Assembly: GCF_963924675.1 (NCBI RefSeq)
Contig: NC_089224.1
Coordinates: forward strand, 48,093,158-48,157,157
Reading direction: 5' to 3'
DNA: 64,000 nucleotides
DNA from: Phocoena phocoena
Taxonomy: Eukaryota; Chordata; Mammalia; Artiodactyla; Phocoenidae
Shown here: piece by piece, positions 1 to 12,584 of the stretch
Position numbering within the stretch: position 1 is the stretch's first letter
Layout of the letters: each line of letters starts with the position of its first letter
Made by a program: the position numbers and the translations under genes
The notes under the pieces: generated by a model
Databases searched by the model: none
What the model saw: only the letters and a program-made list of their open reading frames with translations
What the model was told of the DNA's origin: nothing

Positions 1-62
1 CAAGGTGAGGATTAAATGAAATGGCACGTGCAAAGCACTTAGCACGTGCCATCAGTTCCTGA
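1..62 (+). repeat. MIR SINE, 3' tail fragment
   Basis: The first 60 bases read like the tail of a MIR: a 'gtgaggattaaatga' block followed by 'aaagcacttagcac'. The element is cut by the window edge, so only its end is visible. It is an ancient, inactive repeat. Confidence 0.55.
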
Positions 63-1500
63 TCCTTAGTAGGTTCTCAATACTTTTCCTTCCCCATTAA
101 CTGCATAAACTAACAACATGAAGATTCTAGGAATTCTCTTAAAACCATGAAGCCATTCTCCTGTATTTTTGATACCATGGTAAATCCTTGCAAGCTTTCT
201 GTTGTCCATTTTATCCTCCAAGTAAAGTGGCTTCTGGACACACCCCCTTATCAATACCAAGATCGTTCCGATAGTAGAGGCCACACAATTGTTCATCTTA
301 CCTAAATTTAAAAATAATCTACACCTCTGCCATTAAAACACAAAATGACCTCCCTCCTTTTCACAACCACTTGTTTCTACTCAACAATCAATTAATGAAA
401 AAGAGGTCTTTACACTTTAGATCCGCTTCTGCTTGTGGCATATATAAACGATCTATTCAAATGGCTACTGGCAATATTAAAAAATCAACATAAAGAGAAA
501 GTGCTAGCTTTTTTTCCTTTAGGATACCAACTTACCCCCACTCTGATGATATGGAGCTGTGAGGCATCCACACTGAGTTCATGATTTGGGCCGCAAGCAT
601 ACAGCAGAGCTCTCCATACCCTTATTGAGAAACTAAAAATCAGTATACATCTATGCTGAAAAAGAACTGCAAATTCACCAGATCTTTGATTCACCCCCAA
701 GCTGGTTTGTGAAGTCATTTTCTCTCCCATAATCTCCGGCCTTCATCTGCTTACAAACACTCCCTCCCCTCCACCTTCCAACTTTGAACGAGTTCTATAC
801 TTATAACCTCCATGGCTGATTAAGGAGCAAAAGATAAAACCCTAGGAAGAACATCTCACTGGCTTTGCCTTTCAATCTACTTCTAAGAAGGTTCAGTTTT
901 CTTTTGCAGATAATTCTTTAACGTTTACACAGCACTGGTATTCATTATACACTGAAGGAGAAAGACAAAAGTAATGATCCTCAGCTAGATCATAAAAGGT
1001 TGTCAGCTCATCAGTGACTTCCTATGATGTCATCAGCAACAAGAAAGCTAGAACAGTTAAGCTCCAAAAAAAATGAAGATGAAATTACAATTTGAGGATT
1101 GACTCGGTTACATGGCAGAGTGTGTACATCAGAGCTGAATTTAATATATGTTTCCTTATCCCTATAAAATACATCAGAGGCCAGATTTTCAAAGCCCCGC
1201 ACGGCTGGCCATTTGGAAAGAAGTATATCCAGGCCCCCAAAGCCTTCATTTTAAGCAGATGGAAGGGGCAACTGCAAGGTTTGAAAGTGCGAGCTCAGGC
1301 TTGTAAAGACACAGCTTAACACCAGCATTGACTAGGGAGCGGCTGGCACGGAGAGAGCCGGAACCGCCGTTCAGTTCTGTAAAACCAGGTACTGTGCTGA
1401 CTTGCGGCAGGTAGCAGAAGGCTGAGTAGAAACTCATTTCCTATTTGCTTTTCCCTAACTGGTCTCTCTCCTGGAGTACAGCCCAGACCAAATGACTGGA
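63..1500. other. Unassigned unique DNA
   Basis: No repeat family, RNA gene or convincing exon was recognised. Short open frames on both strands lack codon structure, conserved motifs or splice context and look like chance. The part from about 1,330 to 1,420 is somewhat richer in CpG than its surroundings. Confidence 0.4.
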
Positions 1501-1502
1501 AG

Positions 1503-1521
1503 GCCACTAGATGGCGCCCTC
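1503..1521 (+). promoter_or_regulatory. Candidate CTCF binding site
   Basis: The core CCACTAGATGGCGCC fits the CTCF consensus (CCA-S-Y-AG-R-K-GGC-R-S) at nearly every position and is preceded by GG, as in strong sites. It lies in unique DNA, not in a recognised repeat. The match is seen in the sequence; occupancy and a role in loop anchoring or insulation are inference. Confidence 0.55.
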
Positions 1522-2925
1522 TTGTACACCCAAGTTAATATGTGATGGCAAAGCCACCTGTCAGGAGCTCTGTCTCATTAAAAAGTTTAAACGGAAAAGA
1601 ACAAAGTGTCAGGTTCTCCTCCTCATCACAGCAGCTGGAGGTAAATTATTAAATCCGTTTTGGACTCCTGTGGTTAAGCTTCTCCTCTGGCACTGTAGAA
1701 ACAAATATCTAGCACATTCGGGGGATTTAATAAATTTTAAAGAAAAAAACTAAACTGAGGACCCAGGTTTATTTGTTTGATTTTTTCCTTTTTGGGAGAG
1801 CACAAAACATACATCCAACTGAGCTGCTAATGTCTGGAGCCATTTGAAAAGGCAGTGTCTCCCAACTTTGAATTTCAATAACTTCCTCTGAAAATCTGCA
1901 TAGAAGACATGAATTAAACCTTTAATAAACACTTGGCAAAATTTCAGAGAATAGCATATTTTATTTGTTTTCTCTCTCTCATATTTTCCTCAAACTCGGG
2001 ACATATTACTACAGGAAGACTGAAGCTGAAGGTCTGCTATGTAGATAAAAATACACATTTATTATACATCCTAGGCTATTTTGAGGTATAACATTCCATT
2101 TAAAATTTAAACCAAGCTCTTGGATATAATGGTCCTTTTAGAATAAGGCTCTAGCTTACGTCTTCAGAGGATACTTTGAGTCTTGGGTATGAAGGGTGTT
2201 AAAGAAGTGGCGACTTTTAATATGCAAGGCCACAATGAAAATCCAACAGCTATTTTCCTATAGCCAAAACTGTATTTACAATCGGTGTGTGTATATCAGC
2301 ATAATAGCCATTATTGTCCAGCCATTCCAAAGTAGCCATTTACTGGGTTTGGTTTATTTGGCATCAAAATTTATTATATTTTTTGCCTTTTAAATATTTG
2401 TATACTTGTGCAGCACCAAAAACTTAGTTAAAAATTGAACTGAGGACCTTTTGTTCCAGGCAACATAGCTCAAAACTTTATGTTCAACCATTTGGAGAAA
2501 CTGCACTTCAAATGTTATCCCTCCCAGGCTGAGATCATTACTTTCTAAGCCTCTTGGGACTCACATATCTAAAGGTTTCTTTGGTCTTCTTAACATCTCC
2601 TATTATAGAAAAAAATGGATTCCTTTCACAAACTTAGCAGGTCTTTGAAGAGGCATCATGCCATTCTTCATCTCCTGACATTACACATGAGGCTTTAGCT
2701 TGTTTGTAATTTTCTGGAGTCAATTCTTTTCTTTCCCTGCAAGTCCACGGTGAATTCCCCAGATCTTCTATCCCCAGCAGAAGGAAAACGCTGTCTCTGA
2801 AATCCTGTAGAGCAGCCTTGCGACTAAGAACAAATATTTGCCAGCCCACACGAAACTCTCTCTAGTCTGGGTTTCCCCACGGAACACATCAGCTATTAGA
2901 AGAATGAATGGAGTCAGCATTTTCT
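1522..2925. other. Unassigned AT-rich DNA
   Basis: No recognised repeat or gene. The stretch is AT-rich with no CpG clustering and no extended reading frame. Confidence 0.4.
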
Positions 2926-2929
2926 TTTC

Positions 2930-3320
2930 TCTTTAAAAATCGAGACATAATTCACATACTACAAAATCCACTCTTTTAAAGTATGCAATTCAGTAGTTTT
3001 GACTACGTTCACGAAGTTGTGCAACCATCACCGCCACCTAATTCCAGAACATCTCCATCACCCCCAAAGAAACCCCATATCCATGAGCAGTCAGTCCCCA
3101 TTCCTCCCTCCCCCCAGCCCCTGACACTGATTAATCTACTTTTCGTCTCCTTGGACTTGCTTATTCTAGACATTAAATATAAATTGAATCATACAATATG
3201 TTGCCCTTTATGTCTGGCTTCTTTCACTTAGCATAATGCTCTCAGGGTTCATCCACGCTGTAGCACAATCAGTATGTTACATCCCTTTTTATGGCTGAAT
3301 AACATTCCGACATTTCCTCT
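2930..3320 (-). mobile_element. L1M-type LINE, 3' UTR fragment
   Basis: On the plus strand this reads as the reverse complement of an old L1 3' UTR. It shows the 'cgagacataattcacatac' type block, 'caattcagtagtttt', a C-rich 'ccccagcccctg' zone and then 'ttatggctgaataacattcc'. It is diverged and 5'-truncated, with no coding potential left. Confidence 0.7.
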
Positions 3321-4980
3321 TCCGATTGCCCATGATAAATTATTGCTCATCTTGGGTAAGTTGCTAATTTGGGTCTTTGAATAGCCTTTGAGGAGAACTT
3401 ACGCTACATGTAAAAATATGAAGGGCTCAATGAAATAGATTTTGAAGTCAAGAAGTTCCTGGTATCTGATAAATTAAAGGGAAACAAAATTTCTTTTGAT
3501 TTTCCCCTCTCCTGCTTTCACTTCTCAATAACGATGGTTGGAAAAAAACCTTTTCACTGGAAAAATCTTCAAAATATGATCATCTCTTCCAAAATACTTA
3601 ATTTGTGACAATTTTCAAGAAAGCCTACTTATAAACTAAGAAATATTTGACTTTGAGTTGAAGAGATACACATTTGAAACAGTCTATTGACTACAGTGTC
3701 ATTTTTATTCATCCAAAATTTTAATCTAAAATATTTTTCATGAATTAACTCTGTTAGACTGATCACTGTATCCTAATTCTCAGCATGGTGTTTGGCCCAG
3801 AAGGGGTGTTTGTTGAGTGAATGGATAGACGCATGAGTGGATGGATGGCTACTGATTCAGAAATCAAACTATCTCCTTTTCTAACACTAAGTAATCTTTA
3901 GAGATGATATGGGATACGTTCTGTCATGGTTGGCACATTTTTGTTAAGTAATGCTATACGCAAAATACAAAGCAGTAGTGCTAACACTTGTAGACCTTCT
4001 GAAGCAAGGACTTGATTATTTATCAGAGACAGTTATATAAATGATATATAGTCAACTATGTATATACTGCTTTATAATAAAAAAAAAAGAGTAACATGTA
4101 CATCTGTACGTTCTTTGATGAGAGAGGGAAATGCAAACTCATGTCTTGTGAATGTAGTAAGTGCCAGGCGCTGGGAATGTGGAAAGCGTAGAGCCGCAGT
4201 GGGAAGATGGAAAGAGTAAGATATGTTCTTTGCCCCTCTAATAATTTACCCTCCTAGGGGGAGGAAGAGTCTGCTGTTCCACCACTGCAGGATGTTTTAT
4301 ATGCAGCTGGTGAAGGAACGATGTCAGAATCATAAGGAGGTTTGCTGGCTGATACACGATTCCTCCACCCCTTGCAGGACACAGGCGCACACTGCCCTGG
4401 GCCAGCTGGGGAGGACGGTGGTGCTGTGCCCTGCGCCTCGCACTCCCTCTTCTTCTCAGCCATCAGCCACGTGCTCTGCTGGTAAGTGTTTGTGGCTGGT
4501 TCTCTCACCTTGGTGCGTTTTGTTCTTTCCTCCATTTACTCAGCAGTTCTCCTCTTCTATTAAGTGACTTTTACCTTTTGTTTGAGTGGTAAAGTCCTAT
4601 TCTTCTAGCAGTATTTGCTAGGAATCTAATACACCCTTTAACCGGTGCTAGTGCTTTCACAGGTTATTGTTTTTGTGGGCGTTCTGCTCCCAACGTTCCA
4701 CGAGTGTTTAATGGCCTGCCCTGATCTAATTTCCTTATAAATCCTGCTAGTTTTAGTGCATATTTCCCAGGATGCAAGGCTTTTCAGAAATGCCTACCAC
4801 ACAGTAGTAGAACTGCTTGGATACGTAGAAGCATAACGCCAAGTATGATGGGCTACATGAGACTATAATAAGAAAATTCTAAGCAGGATCTGCAGTGGTT
4901 AGCTAGCCAATGCTATAGAGAAGATATCTGAGGATTTGGGGGGAAATTAAAAATTGAACACAGACAGCAAGTCACCGAAT
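3321..4980. other. Mostly unassigned DNA with an L2 remnant
   Basis: About 3,770-3,850 ('cccagaaggggtgtttgttgagtgaatgg') resembles an L2 3' end on the plus strand. About 4,155-4,235 has weak L2-like sequence on the minus strand. The rest is unassigned. A poly(A) run lies at about 4,079-4,090. The overlapping open frames at 4,223-4,567 show no protein similarity that I recognise. Confidence 0.35.
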
Positions 4981-4984
4981 CGTA

Positions 4985-5185
4985 TGAAGCCGTGTAGTGA
5001 AATAAGAGCCTAGGCTCAAACCACACCGGGGGTCAGAGGGACTTTCTTATTATACGACCAAGGGGACACAGCTCATCCTCTACATCTCCATTTAATTATC
5101 TATCAAATGACAGGACCGCATGAAGATGAAATGCGACGCTAATGTAATGTGCGTAGCACACTGCCTGGCATTCATTCAGTGAGAC
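4985..5185 (+). repeat. MIR SINE
   Basis: The order of diverged MIR landmarks is preserved: a 'gagcctaggctcaaacc' core-like block, a 'catctccatttaattatctatcaaatga' block that parallels the usual 'cctcatctgtaaaatg', and the tail 'aatgtgcgtagcacactgcctggca'. Confidence 0.5.
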
Positions 5186-5685
5186 CTGATGAAGCGTCTG
5201 GGAGCCAGGGGACTCAGGATACAGTTGCAAACAAAGTACAATGTGAGTATTCAATTTTTTAAAAAAATGGTTACTATGATGGTGTTTCTTATTTCCTTAT
5301 ATCTGCCATATAGTTCTAAAAACTGAATCTCTTCAGTAAGAAATAACAATGAGCAAATCCAGTTGTTAGGAAGTTATGTATTCTTTACTGCATTGCTGGA
5401 ACACATCGGTGTTCCAGGGGTGACCCTGTTGTCTAAGGGACGTGGGACTTGCCAATGCTGGATATACAAGTCCCCGGCAGGGTGGTCGGTCATGACCTAG
5501 GCAAGAAGACTCTAATGTTTCTTAATATGCTTCTAGAATGCAACGCACAGGGAGCTTCCAGAAGGAACTCTGCAGAATACTAATATGGAATTATTTAAAA
5601 AGAATAAGGAAGAAAAAGACCTGCCACCCCCTCATCACGTACAGCAGGGCAGTGTGTATAGATGGGGGAAGGACTACAATGGCTC
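5186..5685. other. Unassigned DNA upstream of the CpG-rich patch
   Basis: No repeat or gene was recognised. This AT-balanced sequence leads into the GC-rich segment that begins near 5,690. Confidence 0.35.
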
Positions 5686-5689
5686 TGGA

Positions 5690-6095
5690 AGGGAGCCCTG
5701 GCGGCTGTGTCCGCCGGGGAGCTGGGGACCATGCACATTTGGTGAAATGTACATTTGATGAAATGCACAGATTGGATTCAGAATGCAGAGGCGGGGGCGG
5801 GGCTCGGAGAGAGGGGCTGCCCAGCGTGTCCAGACTCTCTCTGCTCCGGCTTGTCTGTTTGCGTAAGCTGAGCGCAGGGTCCTTGCTGGCTGCCGAGGAG
5901 CTGGCGCCGGGCAAGGGACTTGCAGCCAACAACAGCAAATGGTGGCGGCGGGGAGGAAGCCTGCGGTGCTGCAGCCCCCTCTAGGGTAACATTCAGGAGT
6001 GCAAGAAGAGAGCCAACTCGAGAGGGCAGCTCGGAAGGGACAGGCTTGAAACCTGAGCGAGGGGACGGGCCGGGGGAGACGAGGAGGGAGCCAGT
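5690..6095. promoter_or_regulatory. CpG-rich patch, candidate host promoter or first exon
   Basis: About 400 bp stand out from AT-rich surroundings. I count roughly 23 CpG dinucleotides with high G content, including GC-box-like 'ggcgggggcggggc' at about 5,790-5,803. No repeat family is recognisable, unlike the other CpG-rich region of the window, which is an L1 5' UTR. A splice-donor-like TTGC/GTAAGC occurs near 5,858-5,867. Open frames cross the patch on both strands (5,538-5,984 plus; 5,674-6,147 minus), but GC-rich DNA often has chance open frames and neither shows a known domain. It could be an orphan CpG island, an alternative promoter or a decayed GC-rich insertion. Confidence 0.35.
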
Positions 6096-8300
6096 CGTGG
6101 TTCCAAAATACTGCAGTCAGGTCCTGCTGACACCAAAGCAAAAACAACCCTCACCACCCAAGGGGCTGGAGGCTGAGTTCAACTGCTGTGGGGGTGCTGC
6201 CCTGGTGGTGTTGGGGTCCCTGACAGAGATCAAAAGGCGAGCTTGCTACACTTGAAGCAGAACTTGGCATATGCACTTTTCAGAGAGGGGCTCTGTTTTC
6301 ACCAGAAGTTATCTCTCTTGCCCCCCTTCTTTCCTTCTCTGGCCACGATTAAGACCAGAAATGTGCAATGAACGCTTTCCTGTCACATAAGACCAATGAA
6401 GAGAACTTATATCCTGCTTGATGTTATCTGGCCTGATGTGGAGAAATAAACAAGACACAGCATATCGCCACCAGGCACATGGTGGCCAGAGTCCCCACTG
6501 CCCCTCATCAACTTGGGGGTGACCTTGCCTCTCTCCTGCCTATCCCAGCGGGCAGCCTGGATTAGCAAGCAGGGCTGTATAAGTGCCCAGGGAATCCTGC
6601 CTGATCTTGGCATTGAGAGTGTATCAGTGTTAACAGCTGGGTGCATACGTCATGCTCAATAAGGATTTAGAGGCAACATGTGGTCTCAGATTAGCGCAGA
6701 TAGCAGGCGGGGGCTGTCTTCCTGCCAAGGCTGGGCAGCTCCAAAGGTCACGTGACCCCCTGGGATTAATACTGCCATTTAATGAAATGCCTTGCTTATC
6801 ACTGTTCTGGGCCAAAGGCTTTGTTTCTGACTGAGAAGAAATCACTTCCAAATATAACATGATCTAGTGTGTGGATTGCCTTCCTAAACTCTCAAGGGTT
6901 GCCTCTGTACATGACTCTTGAGGGTCAGTTAGCTACGAATAAGTATTCAAGGGGAATTCAGAAAGGGAGGGAGACAACAGGAAAGGCAGATCGGGAAAGG
7001 GCTTTTGTGATATCCTAAGGAGTTTAGACTTGACCTCGCAGCAGTGAGAAGGCAGTTAAAGGATTTTAAACTTTGTACAAAACAGAGTTGTAGACAGCAG
7101 GATGTCATGACTGGAAAAAGAGGCCCCACTGAAAGAAATGGGAGTGAGGAATGAGGGTCTGAACCTACTAAGTGTTAGCAGCAGAAATGGAGGGAAGGGA
7201 AGGATGAAAGAGATATTAAGGAGGTAACATTTATAGGCCATGGTGACTATTTGGAAGTGGGACGTGAGGGGAAAGAGAACATGTCTGGCTCTAGAAATCC
7301 AGCTGCATGGGTGCCGGTGCCATTAAAAAAGATGGGGAATTAAGAAGTAGGTTTGCAAGAGTGTTGGAGCAGAGGTAGTGAGTTCAGTTTTGATGTGCAG
7401 AGTGTGAGGTCTGCATAGCAGCAAATGGCCCTCAATGGGAATCTCTCTCAGCCACAGGGAATCGCCTTGCCAAACATCACAACCCTCCCAGATGGTGGCC
7501 TGTCGCCAGTGACTGCCTGATGCCTGGATACAAAGGCCCAGCCCCCTGGCTTCAATTTGGGACAATTCGGAAGGGTTATTCCTGCTCTAGAGCTCCCCTT
7601 AGGCTTGGCTACAGCCTCCTTGTGGGTCAGCTTTTCCCTCTACCCACGCCTGTCTTCTCTCTTCCTTACAGGTGTATTTCCCAAGGGCCCTCCCCAACAA
7701 ACCTTCTGCAGGTAACTCTCCACCCCCCAGTCTGTTTCCAGGGACACTGTACCAGAGTGTGGTTAGAGAAAAGGGATTCCATGAGGATGGCCCAGAAAAT
7801 AGAAGAGATACGGTTCTGAAAACTAACGGAAGAGGAAGTTTCTGGGAGCAGACAGGAGTCAGTAGTATTGAACACCACAGAGTGGTGTAGAGTAAAATAA
7901 GGGCGAACAGCCAGGTGGTGGGCCATGGATACCCTTGGCAAGGGCAGTGTAAAGGAGCAATAGTGTAGAAGACACGTGGCAGAGGGTTGAAGCCTCAATG
8001 AGCAACATGGGCAAGTGGAGAGGGTCAGTGTAGACTGATGTCTGAAGAAGCTTGTCTGTAGAGAGAAAGAGAGAACAGGTGGTGGATGATAGGGAAGGAT
8101 ACCAGATCAAGGCCCCTGTGAAAAGAACCGACTGAGGCAAAATAGCCAATGGAAAGAAAGCGGATGATACTGCTGGGGAAAGAGCAGAGCACGAAGGCAG
8201 TGCTGTACTTGAGAAGGAGGGTAGGATGCCATCCGGGCTATGTCTTTCTGCCACACCGGCAGCAAGGAGGTGTGGAGGAGGGAGGTGAGCATGGCTGTCC
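6096..8300. other. Unassigned DNA with L2-like traces
   Basis: About 6,960-7,080 ('gggcttttgtgatatcctaaggagtttagacttgacc ... ggattttaaac' in pattern) recalls an L2 body. The rest is not assignable by eye. Short open frames on both strands at 7,500-8,300 overlap and contradict each other, so I call none of them a gene. Confidence 0.3.
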
Positions 8301-8915
8301 ACTATCTCTGCATCAATCCTTCTCTGAGCACTTATAGTCTTGCACAGTCTTCAACTTCTGTTTCTGTCCTTGTGTCCCACTAATCCCCTTCAGGCTTGCA
8401 ACCGTCAAACCAACCCAGACCACTGCAAACCCTCCAAGGTCCTCCCAAATCTATTGCCACTAGACCTCTTCTTCCCATTTCCTTAGCCTGCCCTTCTGGA
8501 TTTACCCAGGGTTATGTGTTTTTAAACTTCTGCCTGTTCTTTAAAGTAGAAGGTGAAATACTATCTAACACATTCCTCTTTTGTCTCTGTCCTGGCCTCA
8601 GTGACCATTGTTCAGGTCTATGAAGTGGACCTGAGAAGTGAAGCTCACTTCTGCTTCTGCCTAGCACACTCTCCCTCAGAGCCCTTCCCTGGACTGTGGA
8701 TGGATGGATCAGATGCCCACTCCCAAGCCCCATTATACAGTCAAAGAGCAGTGCTTTCCTCCATAACACATATCACAGTGGCACTTATGTATTTGGGTGA
8801 ATATTTGACTAAGACTGGTTTCCCCATTAGGCCATAACTTTGTAAAGTCACGGACTCATCATGGAGTAGCTCCTGGCACGTGTTTTGGTTGGATAAATAA
8901 ATGAATACTTGCTAT
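8300..8915 (+). repeat. Diverged L2-like LINE remnant
   Basis: A CT-rich body is followed by a typical L2 ending at about 8,845-8,912: 'cacggactcatcatgg', then 'agctcctggcacgtg', then 'ggataaataaatgaatac'. The assignment is sure only for the 3' end. Confidence 0.45.
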
Positions 8916-9184
8916 AATCTCCCTTAGAGTTATTTCACTTATGAAAAGCCTAAACAAGATACAAATTCCTTAAGGACAGAAGCCAGACATTTTCATCTTT
9001 TTATTTCCTAAATGTTTAGTACAGATTCCTGTTCCTGATAGTTACTCAAAATACCTTAGCTGAGTGAGAATCAAGTTTTTAAACTACACTTGAAAAAAAA
9101 TCACTAGACCCTGTGATGATGGAGCTGACCGGTAAGGGGAATTGCTGTGCACTGGTATCTGAGATCCCTGCATGGCCCTCTCAG

Positions 9185-9530
9185 GCATTCATACATACCC
9201 AAATATGTATTTAGCATCTATCATGTACCAGAAGTTGTGCCAGGTGCTGGGGATACAGTGGTGAGCAAAACCAGGTGTGGCCCCTGTGCTCATGAGGTTT
9301 CCAGTCTACTAGTGGACTCAGACACCAGTCAAAAGTCATGCAAATAGATGATAAATTCCAACTGATTATGAAGACATAAAAGCTGAATACCTAATGGAGT
9401 GATGGTAGCACACCATGGCAGGGTACAGAGAGGCAGGTAGAGCCAGACCTAGCAGGGCCAGTGGGTCATGTTGAGGATGTAGACTTGGTCCTCCGAGCAA
9501 AGGGGCGCCATTTGAGGCAGGGTGGGAGAA
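9185..9530 (-). repeat. L2 LINE remnant
   Basis: This is the reverse complement of an L2 3' region. It starts with 'catctatcatgtaccag', continues with 'gccaggtgctggggataca' and 'gtggtgagcaaaacc', and runs into the L2 body ('ggcaggtagagccagacc'). Confidence 0.6.
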
Positions 9531-9709
9531 GCATTAACCAACTGCATTTCCAAAGTAGACATCCCTCACAGAATATGTGGCTACTCCCCCAATCTACAGG
9601 AACTGGCCAGCAACACCATGAGATCACCCTGTCTTCTTTTCATTAAAACCTTTATCAGTAATGAACATTTTCTTTCCTTTTTCTAATTTTCTGTTCTCTT
9701 CTGTCCCAG

Positions 9710-9835
9710 CCTCCTCCTGCTGTAGAATGGAGGCTTCATGAAGGCCAGGAATTTTGTTCTCCCTTGTTCTTTACTGTAGAATGTGTGGAATTGCTCCTGG
9801 CATGTATCAGGTGTCCATAACATTTTGCCAACATT
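9710..9835 (+). repeat. L2 LINE 3' end
   Basis: The stretch 'gaatggaggcttcatgaaggcc', 'gttctttactgtagaatg' and 'gctcctggcatgtatcagg' follows the order of the L2 3' end. Confidence 0.5.
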
Positions 9836-10020
9836 GAATTTTAATTTCTGTCGTTGGAAGGTTGCATGGAAGGGACATGTTGCTGGGCTTCGGGGAATAA
9901 TATTTCTTCGTTACCAATTCAGCAGAGTCTCCTAGTTCTCCCATGAAAATGGGCTTACAGGACTTGCCCAAAGGTTTTATGATATTAAACTCTTTTAAAT
10001 AAGGGGATTTTAAAGACCCC

Positions 10021-10220
10021 TTTTTTTTTTTTTTTTTTTTTTGCGGTACGCGGGCCTCTCACTGCTGTGGCCTCTCCCGTTGCGGAGCGCAGGCGCAGCG
10101 GCCATGGCTCACAGGCCCAGCCGCTCCGTGGCATGTGGGATCCTCCTGGACCGGGGCACGAACCCGCGTCCCCTGCATCGGCAGGTGGACTCTCAACCAC
10201 TGCGCCACCAGGGAAGCCCC
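10021..10220 (-). mobile_element. CHR-type SINE (tRNA-derived, cetacean)
   Basis: A poly(T) run (10,021-10,042) is followed by the reverse complement of a tRNA-derived SINE that ends in 'caccagggaagcccc'. The internal promoter B-box lies in the 'gcacgaacccgcg' stretch on the plus strand. Short open frames on both strands here are shadows of the SINE. I could not identify a clear target-site duplication for this copy. Confidence 0.85.
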
Positions 10221-10224
10221 TGAC

Positions 10225-11740
10225 GACTTCTTAATAGCTCTGTCTTTATGGGACCAGGAGTGGGGCTAAATGTAAATGTGCACCCCTCTCCGTGATTATT
10301 CTTTTCTAAGCTACTAAAGGTATGATCTACCAACTACTTTTCCTGAGTTGGAAATGTTATATAAAGGTTCAGCGTTTCCTTGCCAGACAACTTGTTATCA
10401 AAACCAACATGTGTGAAACACTAAAATTTATAGTTTCTAACATTTCCTTGGGTGGTGGAATGATATGAGAATTGCAATTAACACACACACACCCCGCAAA
10501 CAGCAAAGCATTATGTGGACACATTTTGTATTGAATCCAGTGGAAATTCCACATTCTCTGTGTCAGGACATCCACAAATTATGGACCAGGTTGGTTAGCA
10601 TTTTATGAGTTATTCTGCTGAGACTTGTGGAAGTATTTGAAAGTTTTCCTAGTCTACTGTTAAATGTGTAGTTTAGATTCTAGCCAGTATTTAGGCTTAA
10701 TTAGTTTTGTGTGAATAAATTGAGTTTTCTGCTCAGATCTCTGGGATTAATATAAAACTGGTTATAAAATCATGGCTTCCTTTTCAAATTGTGCCTTTAA
10801 TTTGACCTGTATGGGTAGCTGCCTAGTTTTCTCTGAGGCGTATCACCATCTTTACACACAGCCAGATCAAGTCTATTAAAAGTGATTTGGTTTCCCCAAT
10901 TTCAGCATCATCGGGGAAGTTCGAATGTTTCGTAAAATGGCAGGATTAAATGAAATCAATTCATTACAGTTTCTGAGAAATTTCAATAATTTCTATTATA
11001 TTCCATGGATAAAATTCTCCAGCTCAGGCCAGAGGGAATAAGGAATAATTTGTTAGATTTTATTTCATAAAGGTATTTGTCTTTTTAGGGGAACTAAATA
11101 CAAACATTGGTATCATTTTGCTTATTATGGGCCTTCAACAGAGTCTATATAAAGAATTGATTCATGGTTGTTAAAATTGTTCACAACCTTCATGTGACGA
11201 AGTCATACAAATGAAGTTTTTGTTTTTGCTTTTTAGTTGTAGTCTGCACGGTAAGGGTTTATAAGGGCCTACTCAACTATTCCCATTCTGCATGATTCGT
11301 GCTTTGCTTTCCATTCCTTTTTAAAACAAAATTGACAGGAGGTTTTTTTGCTTAAAAAAAACTATCCAGAATTATTTTAAAGATTTAAAATAGTGTATGT
11401 GTCCACAGTAGATGAGAAAGATGAAAGTGTTTTCTTCTAATCCTGCTGTCCACTAAACAGTGTTGCATAGTTTAAGTAAACGCAAACAGAAACTAAATTT
11501 TCCAGCACAGTTAAGGTTTTAAAAGCTAAGTCAAAATAGGAAGCAAAGAAGGTAGGGACTCCTAGTCCTTTGTGAGCCTGTAGAAAAATCAAGCAGCGAT
11601 CACTAGCATCTAGCATGGCTTCGTTAAGGACACGTGGTATTAAATGCATCCTATTTTTTTTTTAATCTGAGTAATACTACACTGATTAGGAGATCAAAGG
11701 AATGGCATAACAGAATCATGAGCACTAATGTTTGTGTAGT
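10225..11740. other. Unassigned AT-rich DNA
   Basis: No gene or recognised repeat. A short (AC)n run occurs near 10,482-10,491. The sequence is AT-rich with no CpG clusters. Confidence 0.35.
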
Positions 11741-11744
11741 TAGG

Positions 11745-11990
11745 ACACGGTAATTTATAAACTATCTTCATGTATATTATTATAGGTGCTCTTTACAATC
11801 ATTGTATGTGTAACAGGACAGATAATAATAATTCTCATTATTATTATAAATAATACCTTATAAGTGGAAAGAAAGTGGAAACAAAGACTAAATATGATTA
11901 CTTGAGACTCACAGCAAGCAAGTACTAGAATCTGGGTCTACTTAGTCTAGTGTGCTCATTTCTATTATATGGCAGTGCTTGATTTTAGCA
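11745..11990 (-). repeat. MIR SINE
   Basis: Landmarks of a reverse MIR appear in order: 'gtggaaacaaagac', 'cacagcaagcaagtactagaa', 'tctgggtctacttagtc' and 'tgctcatttctattatatgg'. An ATA-rich, partly self-complementary stretch (11,820-11,855) sits inside. Confidence 0.55.
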
Positions 11991-12084
11991 AAGCATTTGA
12001 TAATCTTTGGTGATACACAATGGGCAAGACAGAACAATATGAACCACGTAAGATTCTAACTGAACAGATGGCGGAAAACCTGTA

Positions 12085-12180
12085 CATTCAATTCAACACA
12101 CATTTATTGAGCAATTACTATGTACTGGGCTCCCTGCTATGTCTAGTGAAACTAGTAAATTAATTCCAGTATGAAGAGTG
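12085..12180 (-). repeat. L2 LINE 3' end
   Basis: 'attcaacacacatttattga', 'gcaattactatgtactgggc' and 'tccctgctatgtctagtg' form the reverse complement of the L2 3' terminus. Confidence 0.55.
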
Positions 12181-12584
12181 AGGTGAAAAGATGTGGTTAT
12201 CTTTGGCATTTTCATCAGTGATTTGATTAAAGACATGGAAGATATTTTTTATGTAATCTGTACTTAGCACCTAGCTCAGGTGAGTAGTTTCAAAGAATTT
12301 TGAGGAACTAAAATAACAGACCAAAGTTAATGAGCTGACCTTCTTACAGGAATCTATATGTTAGATTGTGAATTTAGATTAAAAGGGAAAATCTATCATC
12401 CAGTGTGGAATGGGGAAGAGACCATGTTTTGCCATTCATTGTTCATGAGGAAGTGGGTGGCTTATTAGTTTTTCTATAAACTCAGTAAAAGTCAGCATGG
12501 TCATGTGGCTGGTGGGAAAAGCGTGCAATTTTATGCCAAATGAAGAAAACTAAAACTCCAGCCTAAAAAGACAATAATTCTGCT

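Noticed and set aside
4223..4567. 114-codon plus-strand frame as a possible host exon
   Set aside because: The opposite strand is also open over most of it. There are no recognised motifs, and no splice signals fit both ends.
5538..6255. Frames of 111-157 codons across the CpG-rich patch
   Set aside because: Opposite-strand frames overlap and none shows a domain, conserved motif or credible exon structure. The patch is reported as possible regulatory DNA instead.
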